Source of the DNA: Terfezia claveryi
Lineage: Eukaryota > Ascomycota > Pezizomycetes > Pezizales > Pezizaceae
Assembly (NCBI GenBank): GCA_015179025.1
Contig: WHUX01000196.1
Coordinates: 34,362 to 98,361, forward strand
Length of the DNA stretch: 64,000 nucleotides
Reading direction: 5' to 3'
Below are positions 20,606-30,836 of this stretch, piece by piece. The notes under the pieces are model-generated. The model did no database searches. It was not told where the DNA came from and was given only the letters and a program-made list of their open reading frames with translations. A program made the position numbers and the translations under genes. Position 1 is the stretch's first letter. Each line of letters starts with the position of its first letter.

Positions 20606-22080
20606 CTCGCTAGCCAGTAGCTAGCGGAAAACTTTGCCAAAGGGACGAATCCTCACTATCTCGCCCAGTCGTATGCCGTAGTGCGGAATAGTCGCCTGCC
20701 CATGCGGAGCCCGTGTGTGAGGTCGATTGTCTCCGTCGTGTAGATGACCAGTTCTGATGCCAACTTCCCGATCCTTCTGTCCTCCTTTGAAAGCCAGCGA
20801 ATTCCCAGGATTTGCGCTGTCTTGTTGTCTCTTCGATCCAACGGCGCATCAGACCGGGCTTGTATTTTGTTGGAGCCGCGTGGAGTACCACGGCTTGTAC
20901 TGGCAAGGATGGTGGATTCTGGTTGGTTCGATGGGGGGGGGGAGGGTCGGGGGTGATGTCGCTTTCACAGGCGCCTTGCCCTTGTCCTTTGGTAGTTGAG
21001 ATGGTGAGGTGGTGGTGGTGGTGGTTGCTGCCTCTGCATACGTCGGGTCCGTGTTGGTGGAGACGCTGTTGGTGGTTGGCTTCGGGGTCGGAAGTATGGT
21101 CTGGGTGCTTGTGTCTGTGGTCTCTAACTCCTCCTCCTCCTCTTCCTGCTCATCGACCTCCTCTTTCAACTCTACGATCTCCTCTTTCAACTCTTTGATC
21201 TCCTCATTCAAACGTGTCATCATCTTCTCTACCTCGTGAAATCCCTCCCTAAAAATATATTCTCTCTCTACCAGTTGCTTCCATTCTTTCTCTGTCCGGC
21301 CGGTGTCCTCAATGTCGGTAGAGACGCTGGAACGTTGGAAAGGGCACCCTGATGGATATCGTCCAGCACGTTGTGTCACCTTATTTTGTTGCGCCAGTAA
21401 TTCTGTGAGTTTGAAGACGTGATACATCCACTTATTGGAGGGAGTGGAATATAGACTGTCTTCATACTCCGGGAAGGGGACGATTGCCAGTAAATCGGTA
21501 CTTAGTTGGCAAACATTTTCTAACCGGAATCGTTGCTTCGGTAGCGTAAGTGGGGGTGGCTCTACTGGTGATAGAGATGGTGGCTGTGGGTGCCCCGTGA
21601 CTGGCAATCGGGTCTTGAGTGGCGGGTTTACACGATCCGTCTTTCCCGGGTTGTCCTTTCTCTTTCCATTGCCTGGAATGTTGATTGGATGTGACCAATG
21701 TGTGTGTGTGTGTGTGTGTGTGAGCGGGCAAGGAGATAGGTGGGGCAGGAGATGTGAGAGTTATCTTTTGGCCGTATTGGCCAGCTGTGTTCGTTGGGCA
21801 GGCTGGTGTGGGTACTCTCGTGAGTCTTGGACCAATGCCCGTGAGGGGAAGATTTCGGTGAGAGCGAGGAAGAAGAAGAATGAGGAAGAGGGGAAAAGGC
21901 TTCAATCGAGGGGGAAAGGGTCGCGATAGTTGTTCCCCCGAGATTCGAGTAGATATTCCTGTTGTGGGCGGCGAGGGCTTTCTCGTGGTGCCGTCCGTTT
22001 GTCTGTAGGTGCTCTGGTGGTTGAGATCCGACCAAGCACTCGTCCTGTCAAGGTGGTTGTTGTTTTGCCCCTCTATGTGG
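20606..22080 (-). pseudogene. LINE ORF1-like (gag-like) region, frameshifted
   Basis: The main frame (21607-20849) reads through proline-rich sequence, then a helical part (VFKLTELLAQQNKVTQRAGR), a strong acidic coiled coil (RLNEEIKELKEEIVELKEEV), and a Thr-rich linker with TYAEAAT. After a shift the minus strand continues with LMRRWIEE, then GIRWLSKEDRRIGKLASELV and GLRMGRRLFRTTAYDW. Coiled coil, then a TYA(E/S)AA linker, then this C-terminal domain is the order seen in ORF1 of fungal Tad-type LINEs, which coats the element RNA. No reverse transcriptase, endonuclease or poly(A) tail is found here. The same domain occurs at 8434-8730. Family name by inference. Confidence 0.45.
21699..21723 (+). 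repeat. (TG)n microsatellite
   Basis: About 12 uninterrupted TG units; on the minus strand they add an HTHTHT run to the overlapping frames. Confidence 0.95.
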
Positions 22081-22263
22081 AGTAGGTGCCCCGACAGTGC
22101 TTGCGGCTTTATTCGTCCACCTATAGTCAGATCTATGTATCATTGTTAATAGAACCATCACATAAACACATGATTTGGAATATTCTCTTCACAATAAAAA
22201 AACCTACATTCTCATAGAGCAATTGTAAGACTTTGTGATAGTGCCGTGATTTGCCGGTCGGTA

Positions 22264-22509
22264 CTATTTTGCAACAACGTCCGAATATGGTTTCTGTCCT
22301 TCCAGAGGGGCATATTCGAGGAGGTTGAGATTACACAACCCAAGGAATTCCCGGGAGATCGGAATGCCACGGCCAGCTTGCAACCTGTCCGTGATTTCAT
22401 TACGCCACGATATCGGGTACGGACGCAGAGGTCGGACGAGTGCCGCGCGAGGGAGAAGGCGTGGGTAGTTTAGGTGAGGGCGCTGCGCCAACCAGACTAC
22501 CGCATCCAC
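22264..22509 (-). CDS. Uncharacterised short open frame
   Basis: An ATG-started frame of 81 codons (MDAVVWLAQRPHLN…, later YPISWRNEITDRLQAGRGIP). It has normal-looking composition but no recognised family. Its first codons overlap the left arm of a perfect inverted repeat (22498-22543). It might be a fragment related to the LINE-like region downstream on the same strand, or chance. Confidence 0.2.
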   Translation of the reverse strand: MDAVVWLAQRPHLNYPRLLPRAALVRPLRPYPISWRNEITDRLQAGRGIPISREFLGLCNLNLLEYAPLEGQKPYSDVVAK

Positions 22510-22818
22510 TGGTGAGCAAGAGTCCTTGTCAGTTTAGAGACATCTTGTGGTGGGGGCTTGGGAAAAGGAGTTGGATTCCGATGAAGAGGTTGAATATGTT
22601 AAGACTAGTTGAAACCGATGTAAATCCTTGGCATTATACCTTTTCCAAAAAAATGGAGTCTTGGCGATTTTTGCGCCGGATACCTAGTGCACTTTTTTCC
22701 AAAAAAATAGACCGTTGTAGCGTGGTATCATCATGCTCCGATATCACTTACTGTACTGCATAAGCTCGACCTATGTCTCTAAACTGACAAGGACTCTTGC
22801 TCACCAGTGGATGCGGTA
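22498..22818. repeat. Perfect 46-bp inverted repeat around a 229-bp core
   Basis: The arms 22498-22543 (taccgcatccactggtgagc…) and 22773-22818 are exact inverse copies over 46 bp. The core contains 'tttccaaaaaaat' twice and no credible frame. It looks like a small TIR element or a recent inverted duplication. Confidence 0.85.
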
Positions 22819-23545
22819 GGTAATAGAGAATGGTAATATTCACGCTCGGATCTGGCCATGAGACTAGGTGATATAATAGGTTCGGGTGTGATGGCGATCG
22901 ATGACATGTCAGCCGAAGGCGATGTACCTGTGCTAGTAATAGTCATATTTAGGAAATCGTACGCTGTGCCTTTGCGTGGCATTGCCATGCGCATGTTCAA
23001 AATCGCTGTGCCACATCCCGCCTGCGTATATTCATGTTCACAATGTTCAATCTCAATCTTGCTATGTTAAATTGGCCTGAAATGAAGTGTTTATTAGTTT
23101 ATTAAACATTGCTAAAGTGCAATTACTCTTGAAGTACTTAAGGTACACCCACGGTACAACGGGCAGAATATCTCTACATGTACTTCCACCACCACGCCCT
23201 AGGTAGGGCCCTTCCACCAGACAGTAGCCTGGAGGATCAGCCTTGTGAAGAAATCTTCAACGACCCCATCCTGCTTCCTCCTCAACCACACCCTTCCTAA
23301 TGTCTGCCTGCTCCACTCCGTCACCGGAGAGACAGACCAGCGCGACATGTTTGTCCGTCTCTATCTGGTCACACTCCGCACATGATGGGTCTTCGGACTC
23401 ATCCAGGGTGTGTCTCCATCAACCCAGTCTCCCCTTCCCAGTCCGACATTGGGTGTGATTCCGCAGGGCCTTCCTATTCCACCTTAGGACTCTCCCCTTT
23501 CCTGTCCCTGCAACCTCCCCTTCCGCCCTCCTCTTCCTCGCTATA
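22819..23545. other. Stretch without a gene
   Basis: Nothing recognised; short frames lack family features. Confidence 0.3.
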
Positions 23546-23890
23546 AAGGTACTTCTCGTCCTAGCTGAGAGAACATACACTGTGTGACCGGGTAATGAGA
23601 GCCACTAAATGAGCATATCGTGGAGAAAAAAGGAGCGCTGTGAGCGCAGTGAGCTCTATGCACCAGGCGAACTCGTATGCGCGCAAAAACCAAGGTGAGA
23701 GAGTGTTCCCTTATTCAGGCTCCAAAATCCTATATCACTATTGAAAGGGAGAGCTGCTCCTGTTTTTCTTCTCCTTCCCATTAAAGATACGACCGCCCCC
23801 AAGTGACAAAAACGCGGAACGTCAGAGCAAGTGCTATACAGCCCAAAACCAGCCAAAAACGTCATCGCAAGCACTCTCCGTTCCCATCCA
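23546..23890 (+). repeat. Direct repeat, left copy
   Basis: Shares two blocks with 24560-24980: 'aaaggtacttctcgtcctag' and following sequence through 'gtgtgaccgggtaatga', and a second block from 'cccttattc.ggctcc' through 'gcaagcactctccgttccca'. The copies are about 1.0 kb apart in the same orientation. Confidence 0.85.
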
Positions 23891-24034
23891 TCCGTCCCCC
23901 CTAACAGAAGTTGACGTCCTCGTCAACATATCCTTCCTATACACACTGCAGCCCAGAAGCAATCAAAACCCGTAGTCCGTAAACCAAACCCATAGAAAAA
24001 ACGCAAAAGAAACCCCTCTCATACAGCCGGTCCT

Positions 24035-24485
24035 TCTCCTCAGAATCCTTTCCCTTTCGAACTAGCATGTCCGAGCAAGTGGGACTCATTGGGGCCGTAA
24101 CCTTCCTATAGCCGGTTATCCTCCGCAGAATCCTTTCCCTTTCGAACTAAGTATGTCCGAGCAAGATACCATGAGACTTATTGGGGCCGTAACCTTCTAT
24201 ATATGCGAGTGTTCCTGTGTTCATGTGCGAGCCAACGTGAGCGTCCCAGCGCGAGTGGTCCAGTGCGAGCATTCCAGTGCGAGTGCCTCCAATGCGAGCT
24301 TCCCAGTGTGAGCGTCCTCCGTGTTCCTCCATGTCCCTCCATGCGAGCGAGTGAGAGCGTCCCTGCGAGCGTGCCTCCGTGTTCCTCCATATCCCTCCAT
24401 GCGGGCGTTCCCTCCATACAAGTGTTCTCTCCATGCGAGCGTGTCCAATACGAGCGTCCCTCCATGCGAGTGTGAGCGTCCCTTC
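24035..24485 (+). repeat. Tandem duplication and low-complexity GAGCGTCC tract
   Basis: A segment around 'cctttccctttcgaacta..atgtccgagcaag' occurs twice in tandem (about 24035-24111 and 24113-24197). It is followed by a degenerate array (24200-24485) of 'gcgagcgtccctccatgcga'-like phrases. Several frames are open across it only because of the periodicity. Confidence 0.75.
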
Positions 24486-24559
24486 CATGTCATCCCTCAT
24501 TTTTCCCACCCTTTTGCTCCACCCAATGCTCTGAACTCTCCAGTCGAAGGGACCAAATA

Positions 24560-24980
24560 TAAAGGTACTTCTCGTCCTAGGGGAGAGAACATACACTGTG
24601 TGACCGGGTAATGATAAATGAGCATATCATGGAGAATGTGGCACCAATAATAGCAGGAAAAAAGAAGGAGACCTCAAAAGAGTGCAAGTATATAAAAGGC
24701 CATGCGAGAAGCCTCTGCTATTCCCGCACGCATCTATATAGAACCCCCAAAAAAGTTAACGTATATGCTTTCATCTAAAAACCGAAAGCGAGAGAAAGTT
24801 TTCCCTTATTCCTGCTCCCAAAATCCTATATCGCTATTGAAAGGGAGAGTTGCTCCTGTTTTTCTTCTCCTTCCTTCCATTAAAGATACAACCGCTCCCA
24901 AGTGACAAAAACGCGGAACGTCATCGCAAGTGCCAAAAACCAGCCAAAAACGTTATCGCAAGCACTCTCCGTTCCCACCA
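24560..24980 (+). repeat. Direct repeat, right copy
   Basis: Partner of 23546-23890, with small indels between blocks. The pair could be diverged LTRs or a segmental duplication; no TG..CA ends or 5-bp target duplication were identified. Confidence 0.85.
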
Positions 24981-25073
24981 CAGCGCCCTTAATATCGAGC
25001 TGAATTCTATATATGGAGGTGCTGTCCGTATAGCCAGTGAATATTGTACTTTCTGCCCGTGCTGCCACTAGGT

Positions 25074-25745
25074 CTATTTTCCTCGTAGATGTGTGCTAAG
25101 CACTGTCCAAAAGGTTGCAAAGTGTCTTATTAATGGCTTTGCCTTATAGAGGGCTTCAAAGGGAGTTATCCCTTGCAGATGCGTATGTGGTAGACGGTTT
25201 TTCAGATAAACAGCAGTTGCACATGCTTCTGCCCATAATCTTTTATCGGATATATGGGTGAGCATGCCTCTCACCATTGTCTGAATCGTCCGGTTATACC
25301 TTTCGGCAGTGCCATTGGATTCATGGGAATAAGGAGGTGTCCTTATATGCCGTATTCCTTGTTGCTTGAAGTAAGTATCAACCTTGGAATACTCACCTCC
25401 ATTATCTGTTAGAACAGATAATATTATGGTATTGAACTGTCTCTGTATATAAGAGATAAAGTCAATAATCACTTGATATGCATCTGACTTAGCTTTTAAG
25501 AAATACATCCATGCCATACGGGTGAAATCGTCTATGAACGTGATGTAGTAGAAAGATCCACCGTATGATGGTGTAGGTTACTTGCCACTTAGGTCACTAT
25601 GGATGAGTTCAAAAACCCTAGTAGAGTGAGCATGCAACAGAGAGAACGGGATATTATTCGTGGATGCTGACATGATGCACGCATTGCAAGTAGAGTTGGT
25701 AGGTTCCTTGAGTAAGAGTTCGCCGTCTGCATATGCACCTGGATT
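25074..25745 (-). pseudogene. Ty1/copia integrase fragment
   Basis: Minus-strand sequence from about 25745 carries CNACIMSASTNNIPF (relic of the integrase zinc-binding end), then LIHSDLSG (first catalytic Asp region), and after a stop near 25577 TRMAWMYFLKAKSDAY. The second Asp region VLTDNGGEYSKVDTYF and the catalytic Glu region PYSHESNGTAERYNRTIQTM follow, then LWAEACATAVYLKNRLPHTH, the usual copia stretch after the core. It stops at 25074, before the GKEY-like region and reverse transcriptase. This is an internal fragment of a Ty1/copia (Pseudoviridae-type) retrotransposon; neither LTR is seen. Its right end abuts the pogo derivative. Confidence 0.9.
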
Positions 25746-26286
25746 TACAGAGGTCTCTCGATACAAGCATACCGGATATAAGCATATATTGGTTACAAGC
25801 ATACATTCGCCAGTCCCACATAGTAAATAAGCATATTTTGGATACAAGAATATTCTTATTTTTTTCGCTTAGTCACTTGTGTCGAGAGAAGCGCTAAACC
25901 ACAAATAGGCACTTATCGATAAGAAATTACCCCGCAGAATTGCATCTCCTGACAATCTTAATAATGCGATAACAACTGAATCTTATGATCGAGGGTCACT
26001 CAATGTTGAACGAATATTTTCGGCTTAGAACGTCGATTACAATTTTCAATTTCATCGCTTGATTATTTTAAGACTGAATACCCCTATTCGTACTTATTGA
26101 CTTATGAGGAATTTCAAGAGATGCTATGGTTTCGGGATTTGGGGAATATCGGCATTGGGATGGGAGTACCATTATAATCATCGTGGTGGACATAGACAAA
26201 CCGGAAGTCAAAAAAATCTACAACACCAGTCGAGGGTGTTGTGCCAACCAGACTAAGGGATTCCTACGTGGCCACCCACTGCAGTA

Positions 26287-27279
26287 CAGAGATCTCTCGT
26301 TACAAGCATATCAGATATAAGCATATATTGGTTACAAGCATACCTTCGGTAGTCCCACATAGTAAATAAGCATATTTCCGTTACTAGAATATTCTTATTT
26401 TTTTTGCTTAGTCACCATACATATTCTTGTAACAAGAGAAGCGCCTTGCCATATTGGGATGTTTATCGATAAGAAATAATCCCACACGAGCTCACAAAGC
26501 AAGAATCTATAGTAACATACTAAGAAGAAAAGCTCAAATGCCTAATTTATGGATCTCTCGAGATTGTCGAAGATCCAATCTCTGATATTGAAGATGCAAT
26601 TCTGGCAACCTATCTTCCAAGCGCAGTCAATGAAACCGAAACTGAGCCACTTCACCTCCTCCGGTAAGTTCAAAAGCAGCGGAGACAGACCTCAGGTCGT
26701 ACTATGGGACATCCCCATCCATTAGATATCGACTTATCTGCTGATTCCGACCCGCAAAACTCTACGTCACAAACACCATACCTGAGAGATTCTTCATCAC
26801 GAACCCTGGATACTTGGCAGAGGCGCCGCACCCTGCAATGGGCCATTTCACGGGGATACCAGGGACAGATAGACAATATACCCAACAAGGTTATTAGCCT
26901 ACATTGAAGGTTGCTCCTCTTCTCTCTTCAAGCTGTCACACCGAACATCACTGAGCTGCAAGATGTCCTCAAGTGGGAGAAAAGACGGATTGAAACTCTT
27001 GAGGTTCAGCGCAGAAGTTATCATGTTCAATGCAGGATTACTGATTTTGTGCCGGGTCCAGCCTCCTCCTCCTAATATCCATTCCGCCCATTTAGCTGTC
27101 TTTTTTTGAATATTATCAGTACTCATACTTGTTATTCGGATGTCTGTTAGTTATTATCCCATTTTGTAGCCTTTCCTTGCTCTCTCTAATGTATTTCCGT
27201 TTCTCTAGATATAAGAATATATTGGTTACAAGCATACTTCAACTGGTCCGGAGCGTATGCTTGTAACGAGAGATCTCTG
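26287..27279. mobile_element. pogo-family derivative D, nested (993 bp)
   Basis: TIRs CAGAGATCTCTCGTTACAAG and its inverse, with TA at 26285-26286 and 27280-27281. An empty copy of the target (cactgcagTActagcc) survives at about 27544-27564, showing precise insertion at TA. Inside are remains of a transposase C-terminus (YLPSAVNETETEP; LQDVLKWEKRRIETLEVQ) but no DDE core. Confidence 0.85.
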
Positions 27280-27281
27280 TA

Positions 27282-27705
27282 CTAGCCCGGCGATCTAAAG
27301 TTTCGATATGGCAGAGCGAACGGGATGCCTCTTTTTCTTCAGTCTATGGTCGTAGATGTCAAATGATGATGCACTGTCGATTTTATGTCACCTATGCACT
27401 CTCAAATTAGCTTACTTGGTTTTGATATCGTCGAAAACCGCATAACAAACCGAGTAATCAGCATCCCGATGATGTATATACTGTAGCTAAGTGCTGTGAG
27501 AAAATAAAAAAATCCACAACACCAGGGATTCCCGCATGGTCACCCACTGCAGTACTAGCCTGGCGATCTGAAGCTTAGATATGGCAGAGCGGACGGGATG
27601 CCTCGTTTTCTTCAGTCTATGGTCGTAGATGTCAAAGGATGATGCACTGTCGATTTTATGTCACCTGTTCACTGTCAAATTAGCTTACTTGGTTTTGTAT
27701 CGGAC
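27282..27705 (+). repeat. ~140-bp direct duplication
   Basis: Sequence starting ctagcc.ggcgatct and running through 'cttcagtctatggtcgtaga' to 'aattagcttacttggttttg' occurs at 27281-27425 and 27553-27698. The first copy is interrupted on its left by element D; the second is continuous through the insertion site. Confidence 0.9.
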
Positions 27706-27736
27706 CCAGTGATCTGATGATGTATACATACTGACT

Positions 27737-28120
27737 ATGAAAACAATGGCCTCTTCTTCCAAATCTTCGGTTGTCCAACAGCATCAGGCATGGTTGGAGC
27801 TTGACCGGTTACACCTCAGGGTAGCGCCCGCGCATATTGAAGGATTACTCCCCTTTTCCCTTCAAGCTGAACCTACAGCTAATATCAGGGACCTACAAGA
27901 TGTTCTACAGCGTGAGGAGAAAAGTATTGAGACTCTAGAAATTCAATGCAGGCATCTGCATGTTCAGCGCAGGATCACTGACTTTCTGGTGCCTCCTCTC
28001 CTTGACATTCCCGCCTCCACACCTACAACTCTCGTTTGGATATTTCTTGTTATATGCTCTGCTTGGATTCGTAAGCCTATTCCCCAACATTTCCTAGCGC
28101 TAGTTAACTTCATTTTATAG
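27737..28120 (+). CDS. Truncated pogo-family ORF (127 aa, no catalytic core)
   Basis: The intact frame starts MKTMASSSKSSVVQQHQAWL and, after 'LHLRVAPAHIEGLLPFSLQA', continues with the family's C-terminal coiled-coil part (LQDVLQREEKSIETLEIQCR) and ends in a hydrophobic tail (VWIFLVICSAWI). The same N-terminus (MASSSKSS) opens the relic at 29937, and the same C-terminus is in element D. The DDE domain and most of the helix-turn-helix are deleted in frame. It may be a chance-open deletion product. If made, it might pair with a full transposase through the coiled coil, but that is speculation. Confidence 0.4.
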   Translation: MKTMASSSKSSVVQQHQAWLELDRLHLRVAPAHIEGLLPFSLQAEPTANIRDLQDVLQREEKSIETLEIQCRHLHVQRRITDFLVPPLLDIPASTPTTLVWIFLVICSAWIRKPIPQHFLALVNFIL

Positions 28121-28297
28121 TTACCTATTTTCTCTTGCTATAAGCATATATTGGTTACAAGCATACTTCTCCCGGTCCGAACGATATGCTTGTATCGAGA
28201 GTCCTCTGTATATTGGCTGAAAGCCCTAATGCAGCATGCCAATGAATATATGAAAACGGACTCGACTGGCTTGTATGAGCTTCCGGATTGCTCATGT

Positions 28298-28413
28298 TAG
28301 CTTGCTGAGCTGGCGAAGGCATATAATATAAGCTTGCTGAGCTGGCGAAGACATATAAGCTTGCTGAGTTGGTGAAGGCATATAAGCTTGCTGAGCTGGC
28401 GAAGGCATATAAG
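28298..28413 (+). repeat. 27-bp tandem repeat, about 4 copies
   Basis: Unit 'gcttgctgagctggcgaagg' + 'catataa'. One copy carries a short insertion (atataa), another has 'gagttggtgaa'. Confidence 0.9.
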
Positions 28414-28756
28414 CTTGACTTAATAACCCAACTTAAAAGACTTTCCCCTAGTGTTGTGGACATTGTTACAATTAGCATTGAGGCATTCTGCTGACATGGT
28501 CGACGTGAATATTGAAGTGCCCTTATAGTCATACATTAGTCTTAGTAGGAATTCCTAAGGGAAGAATGCGGGAAATAGGGCTATGTACCTAATAGTAGAT
28601 GTATATAATATATATGATACAAGGTAATATTAGAGAGTTGTCTCATGAACTTTCCCATTTTTGAATTTGTGGTAGTATGAATAGGTACCATTTCCATTAG
28701 ACTAACTCGGATCCACCAGATTCGAGGTAAGGAGTCAACTGTCTGTAAGTAAAAAC

Positions 28757-29026
28757 CTAGCTCTCATAGTACCGGCAGTACAGCACCTTTCGGAGTTGGT
28801 TGATTGATATATCCATAGATTCTAGCACTAGCAAGGGAGAGTCTAACTCTTGACACAAGGAGTCAAACTCTTTGGCTGATATTGGATGATGCTGTATCAG
28901 ATCTGAGATATCGCTCCGGTAATCCAAAAGCTGACCATTTGTCACACTCCACTCTAATTCTTGCAACCGTAATGCTTCCAATGGTGACTCTTCTACTTTC
29001 AATAATACAGAAATAGCAAAAGACAC
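28757..29026 (-). CDS. Uncharacterised coding-like fragment (~89 codons)
   Basis: The frame reads FAISVLLKVEESPLEALRLQ, then ISDLIQHHPISAKEFDSLCQ, to a stop at 28757. Leucine-rich, helical and amphipathic, it looks coding and extends upstream without an ATG, so it is a 3' exon or fragment. No family is recognised. Confidence 0.3.
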   Translation of the reverse strand: MSFAISVLLKVEESPLEALRLQELEWSVTNGQLLDYRSDISDLIQHHPISAKEFDSLCQELDSPLLVLESMDISINQLRKVLYCRYYES

Positions 29027-29936
29027 TAATCCAGTGAGTTTTGCTACAATATGTTCCTGATTATCTCGCTAGAGGGATCTCAAAGTAAGTAGAGGCAGCA
29101 GATGAATGGAATCACACAGGAGGGAACATGCTCTTGACAAATTTTAATCGACGGGATGAGAGCTAGCCTTGCTGCAGCTGAGTAAGCTCCTTGTAGTCGC
29201 CAAATTGACCTCTCTGAAGTGTCAGTTTTTTTATCAGCAGGCTCCCCTTAGGGAAGTTTTCATACTTGCGGTGCAAGGCAACTGATAGGTTTCCCCTACA
29301 AAATTATAGTAGATAACTATAAAATACTGTATGATATGACTGGTACATCTATATGTATTATATCTTGGGAATCATGGTATCTAGTATTTTGGCTCATGAT
29401 CTTGCTTGGCCACGGGTATTTAGAACCAGACCAGGTATCTAGTATAGCGCAACAACCAGAATGCTTCAAATCCGGAATTGTAGGTACACGCCGAGCATCA
29501 GTTCATCCTCCCCTCATAGAAGTCTCCAAGCTACACATATAGAGATAGTATTAGAATGAACCGAAGTGCATTTACAGCAGTAGACAAGCACTCCCCCCCC
29601 AGGTTCACATTCACAGTGACGATATTTATTCCCTCTGAATCACCCATTGACAATGGACTACGGATGTATGCTGTAATCCTCTGTATCTAGTCGCTATTAG
29701 CTACAGCGTACTAGATTGATGTTGGGGAGTTACCTTGTAGAGATTTGTTGTTTCTTATAAGTCATATTTGTAGCATTTAGGGCTTGAGGCAGCCTCGCTT
29801 CAGTCTCTGAATGTTCTAAGTATGCTTGTATCAAGAGAAGAAACTACAAATAGGCACTTATCGATAGGAAATTACGCAGCATCGCATCCCTGGAGACAAC
29901 ATACAGTATCACCCACCTCAACAACAATGGCCTCTT
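29027..29936. other. Stretch without a gene
   Basis: Non-coding as far as I can see. 'gcacttatcgata(g/a)gaaatta' at about 29851-29873 matches the inner flank of the pogo-derivative ends at 25910 and 26460, so the left part of derivative F starts near 29820, although its terminal TIR is not preserved. Confidence 0.45.
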
Positions 29937-30834
29937 CTTCCAAATCTTCTATTGCCCAAAAGTCAAGCCTGGTCAGGGCTTGAGCGTCAAGTCATCAAGA
30001 CATATATGCCGAAGAAAATCCCAAGCCGACCTGGCGACATATCAAATGTTGGTTGAATCGGCAAAAACCCGAACAAAGAGCTCACACAGTCCCAAATTAG
30101 CAAGATTCCATTCTGATGTGGATCCAGTCCAAGTACAAAAACTACGACCTGAATCCAAGCGCATAAAAACCGGCAAGCATATGAAGTTGGAATCTACACT
30201 ATTCCAATGGCAGCAGTTAATGCAAAAGCGTAGGGTTGCAATATCAGGGTTGATGTGGCAAGAAAAAAGCAGCACAATTTTGGATTAAGATGCCTATCTA
30301 TGCTGAGTATGTAATGCCGAAGTTTTCACAAGGGTGGTTTGCGCAGGATCACTGACATTCTGGTACCTTCTCTCCTTGACATTCCGGTCTCCACAACTAC
30401 TCCCATTTGGTAGCCTCGTACCCAGGTTAATATTTTTGTAGCGTTCGTGACCTCGCAACTCCCCCCATAGACAACAGCCTGAGTACGAGGCCACTACTTT
30501 GGCTATTCCTTGTTTGTATGCTCTAATTGTATTCGGAAGCCTATTCCACAACAGTTCCTACCGCTAGCTAGCTTCATTCCATGTTACCTATTTTCTCTCG
30601 CTATAATTTGCCTACATAGACACCGATAGTATATTGTCCGCTCACAGATTCAAGCATAAGTTGTGGAGGGTGTTGTGCCAACCATACTATTAAGTATATA
30701 TAGTGACTAAAAGTAAGCGAAAAAATAAGAAATATCTAAATATCTAAATTTTGCTTATTTGTTATGTGGGACCGGTAAGTATGCTGTATCTAATATATGC
30801 TTATATCTGGTATGCTTGTATCGAGTGTCATCTG
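29937..30834 (+). pseudogene. pogo-family derivative F: decayed transposase N-terminus and right TIR
   Basis: It starts with the family N-terminus MASSSKSSIAQKSS, then across several frames NKELTQSQISKI (CENP-B-type helix-turn-helix), FQWQQLMQKRRVAISG, and FWIKMPIYAEYVMPKFSQGW, a typical end of the CENP-B DNA-binding domain in pogo/Fot1 transposases. It then jumps directly to the C-terminal RRITDILVPSLLDIP, so the DDE core is deleted. The right end (tatgcttgtatcgagtgtca + tctg) is followed by TA at 30835-30836 and matches the family TIR. Confidence 0.65.
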
Positions 30835-30836
30835 TA

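Larger units (their letters stand above)
25748..28208. mobile_element. pogo-family derivative E with a nested relative
   Basis: The left end CAGAGGTCTCTCGATACAAG at 25748 and the right end (inverse CAGAGGACTCTCGATACAAG) at 28208 form TIRs, each bordered by TA. Inside are a second, related element (26287-27279), a ~140-bp direct duplication and a short ORF with the family's N-terminus. It is an internally deleted, composite copy. Pairing of these two outer ends is inferred from matching TIRs and TA borders. Confidence 0.7.

Noticed and set aside
20812..21198. Plus-strand frames with Trp/Leu runs across 20.7-21.9 kb
   Set aside because: Antisense shadows of the coiled-coil ORF1-like frame on the minus strand.
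24200..24600. Six overlapping Arg/Ser- or Trp/Gly-rich frames
   Set aside because: Low-complexity GAGCGTCC-type tract keeps all frames open.
23546..24980. Clear LTR retrotransposon
   Set aside because: Direct repeats are real, but no LTR ends, primer-binding site, target duplication or coding sequence could be shown, so only reported as repeats.
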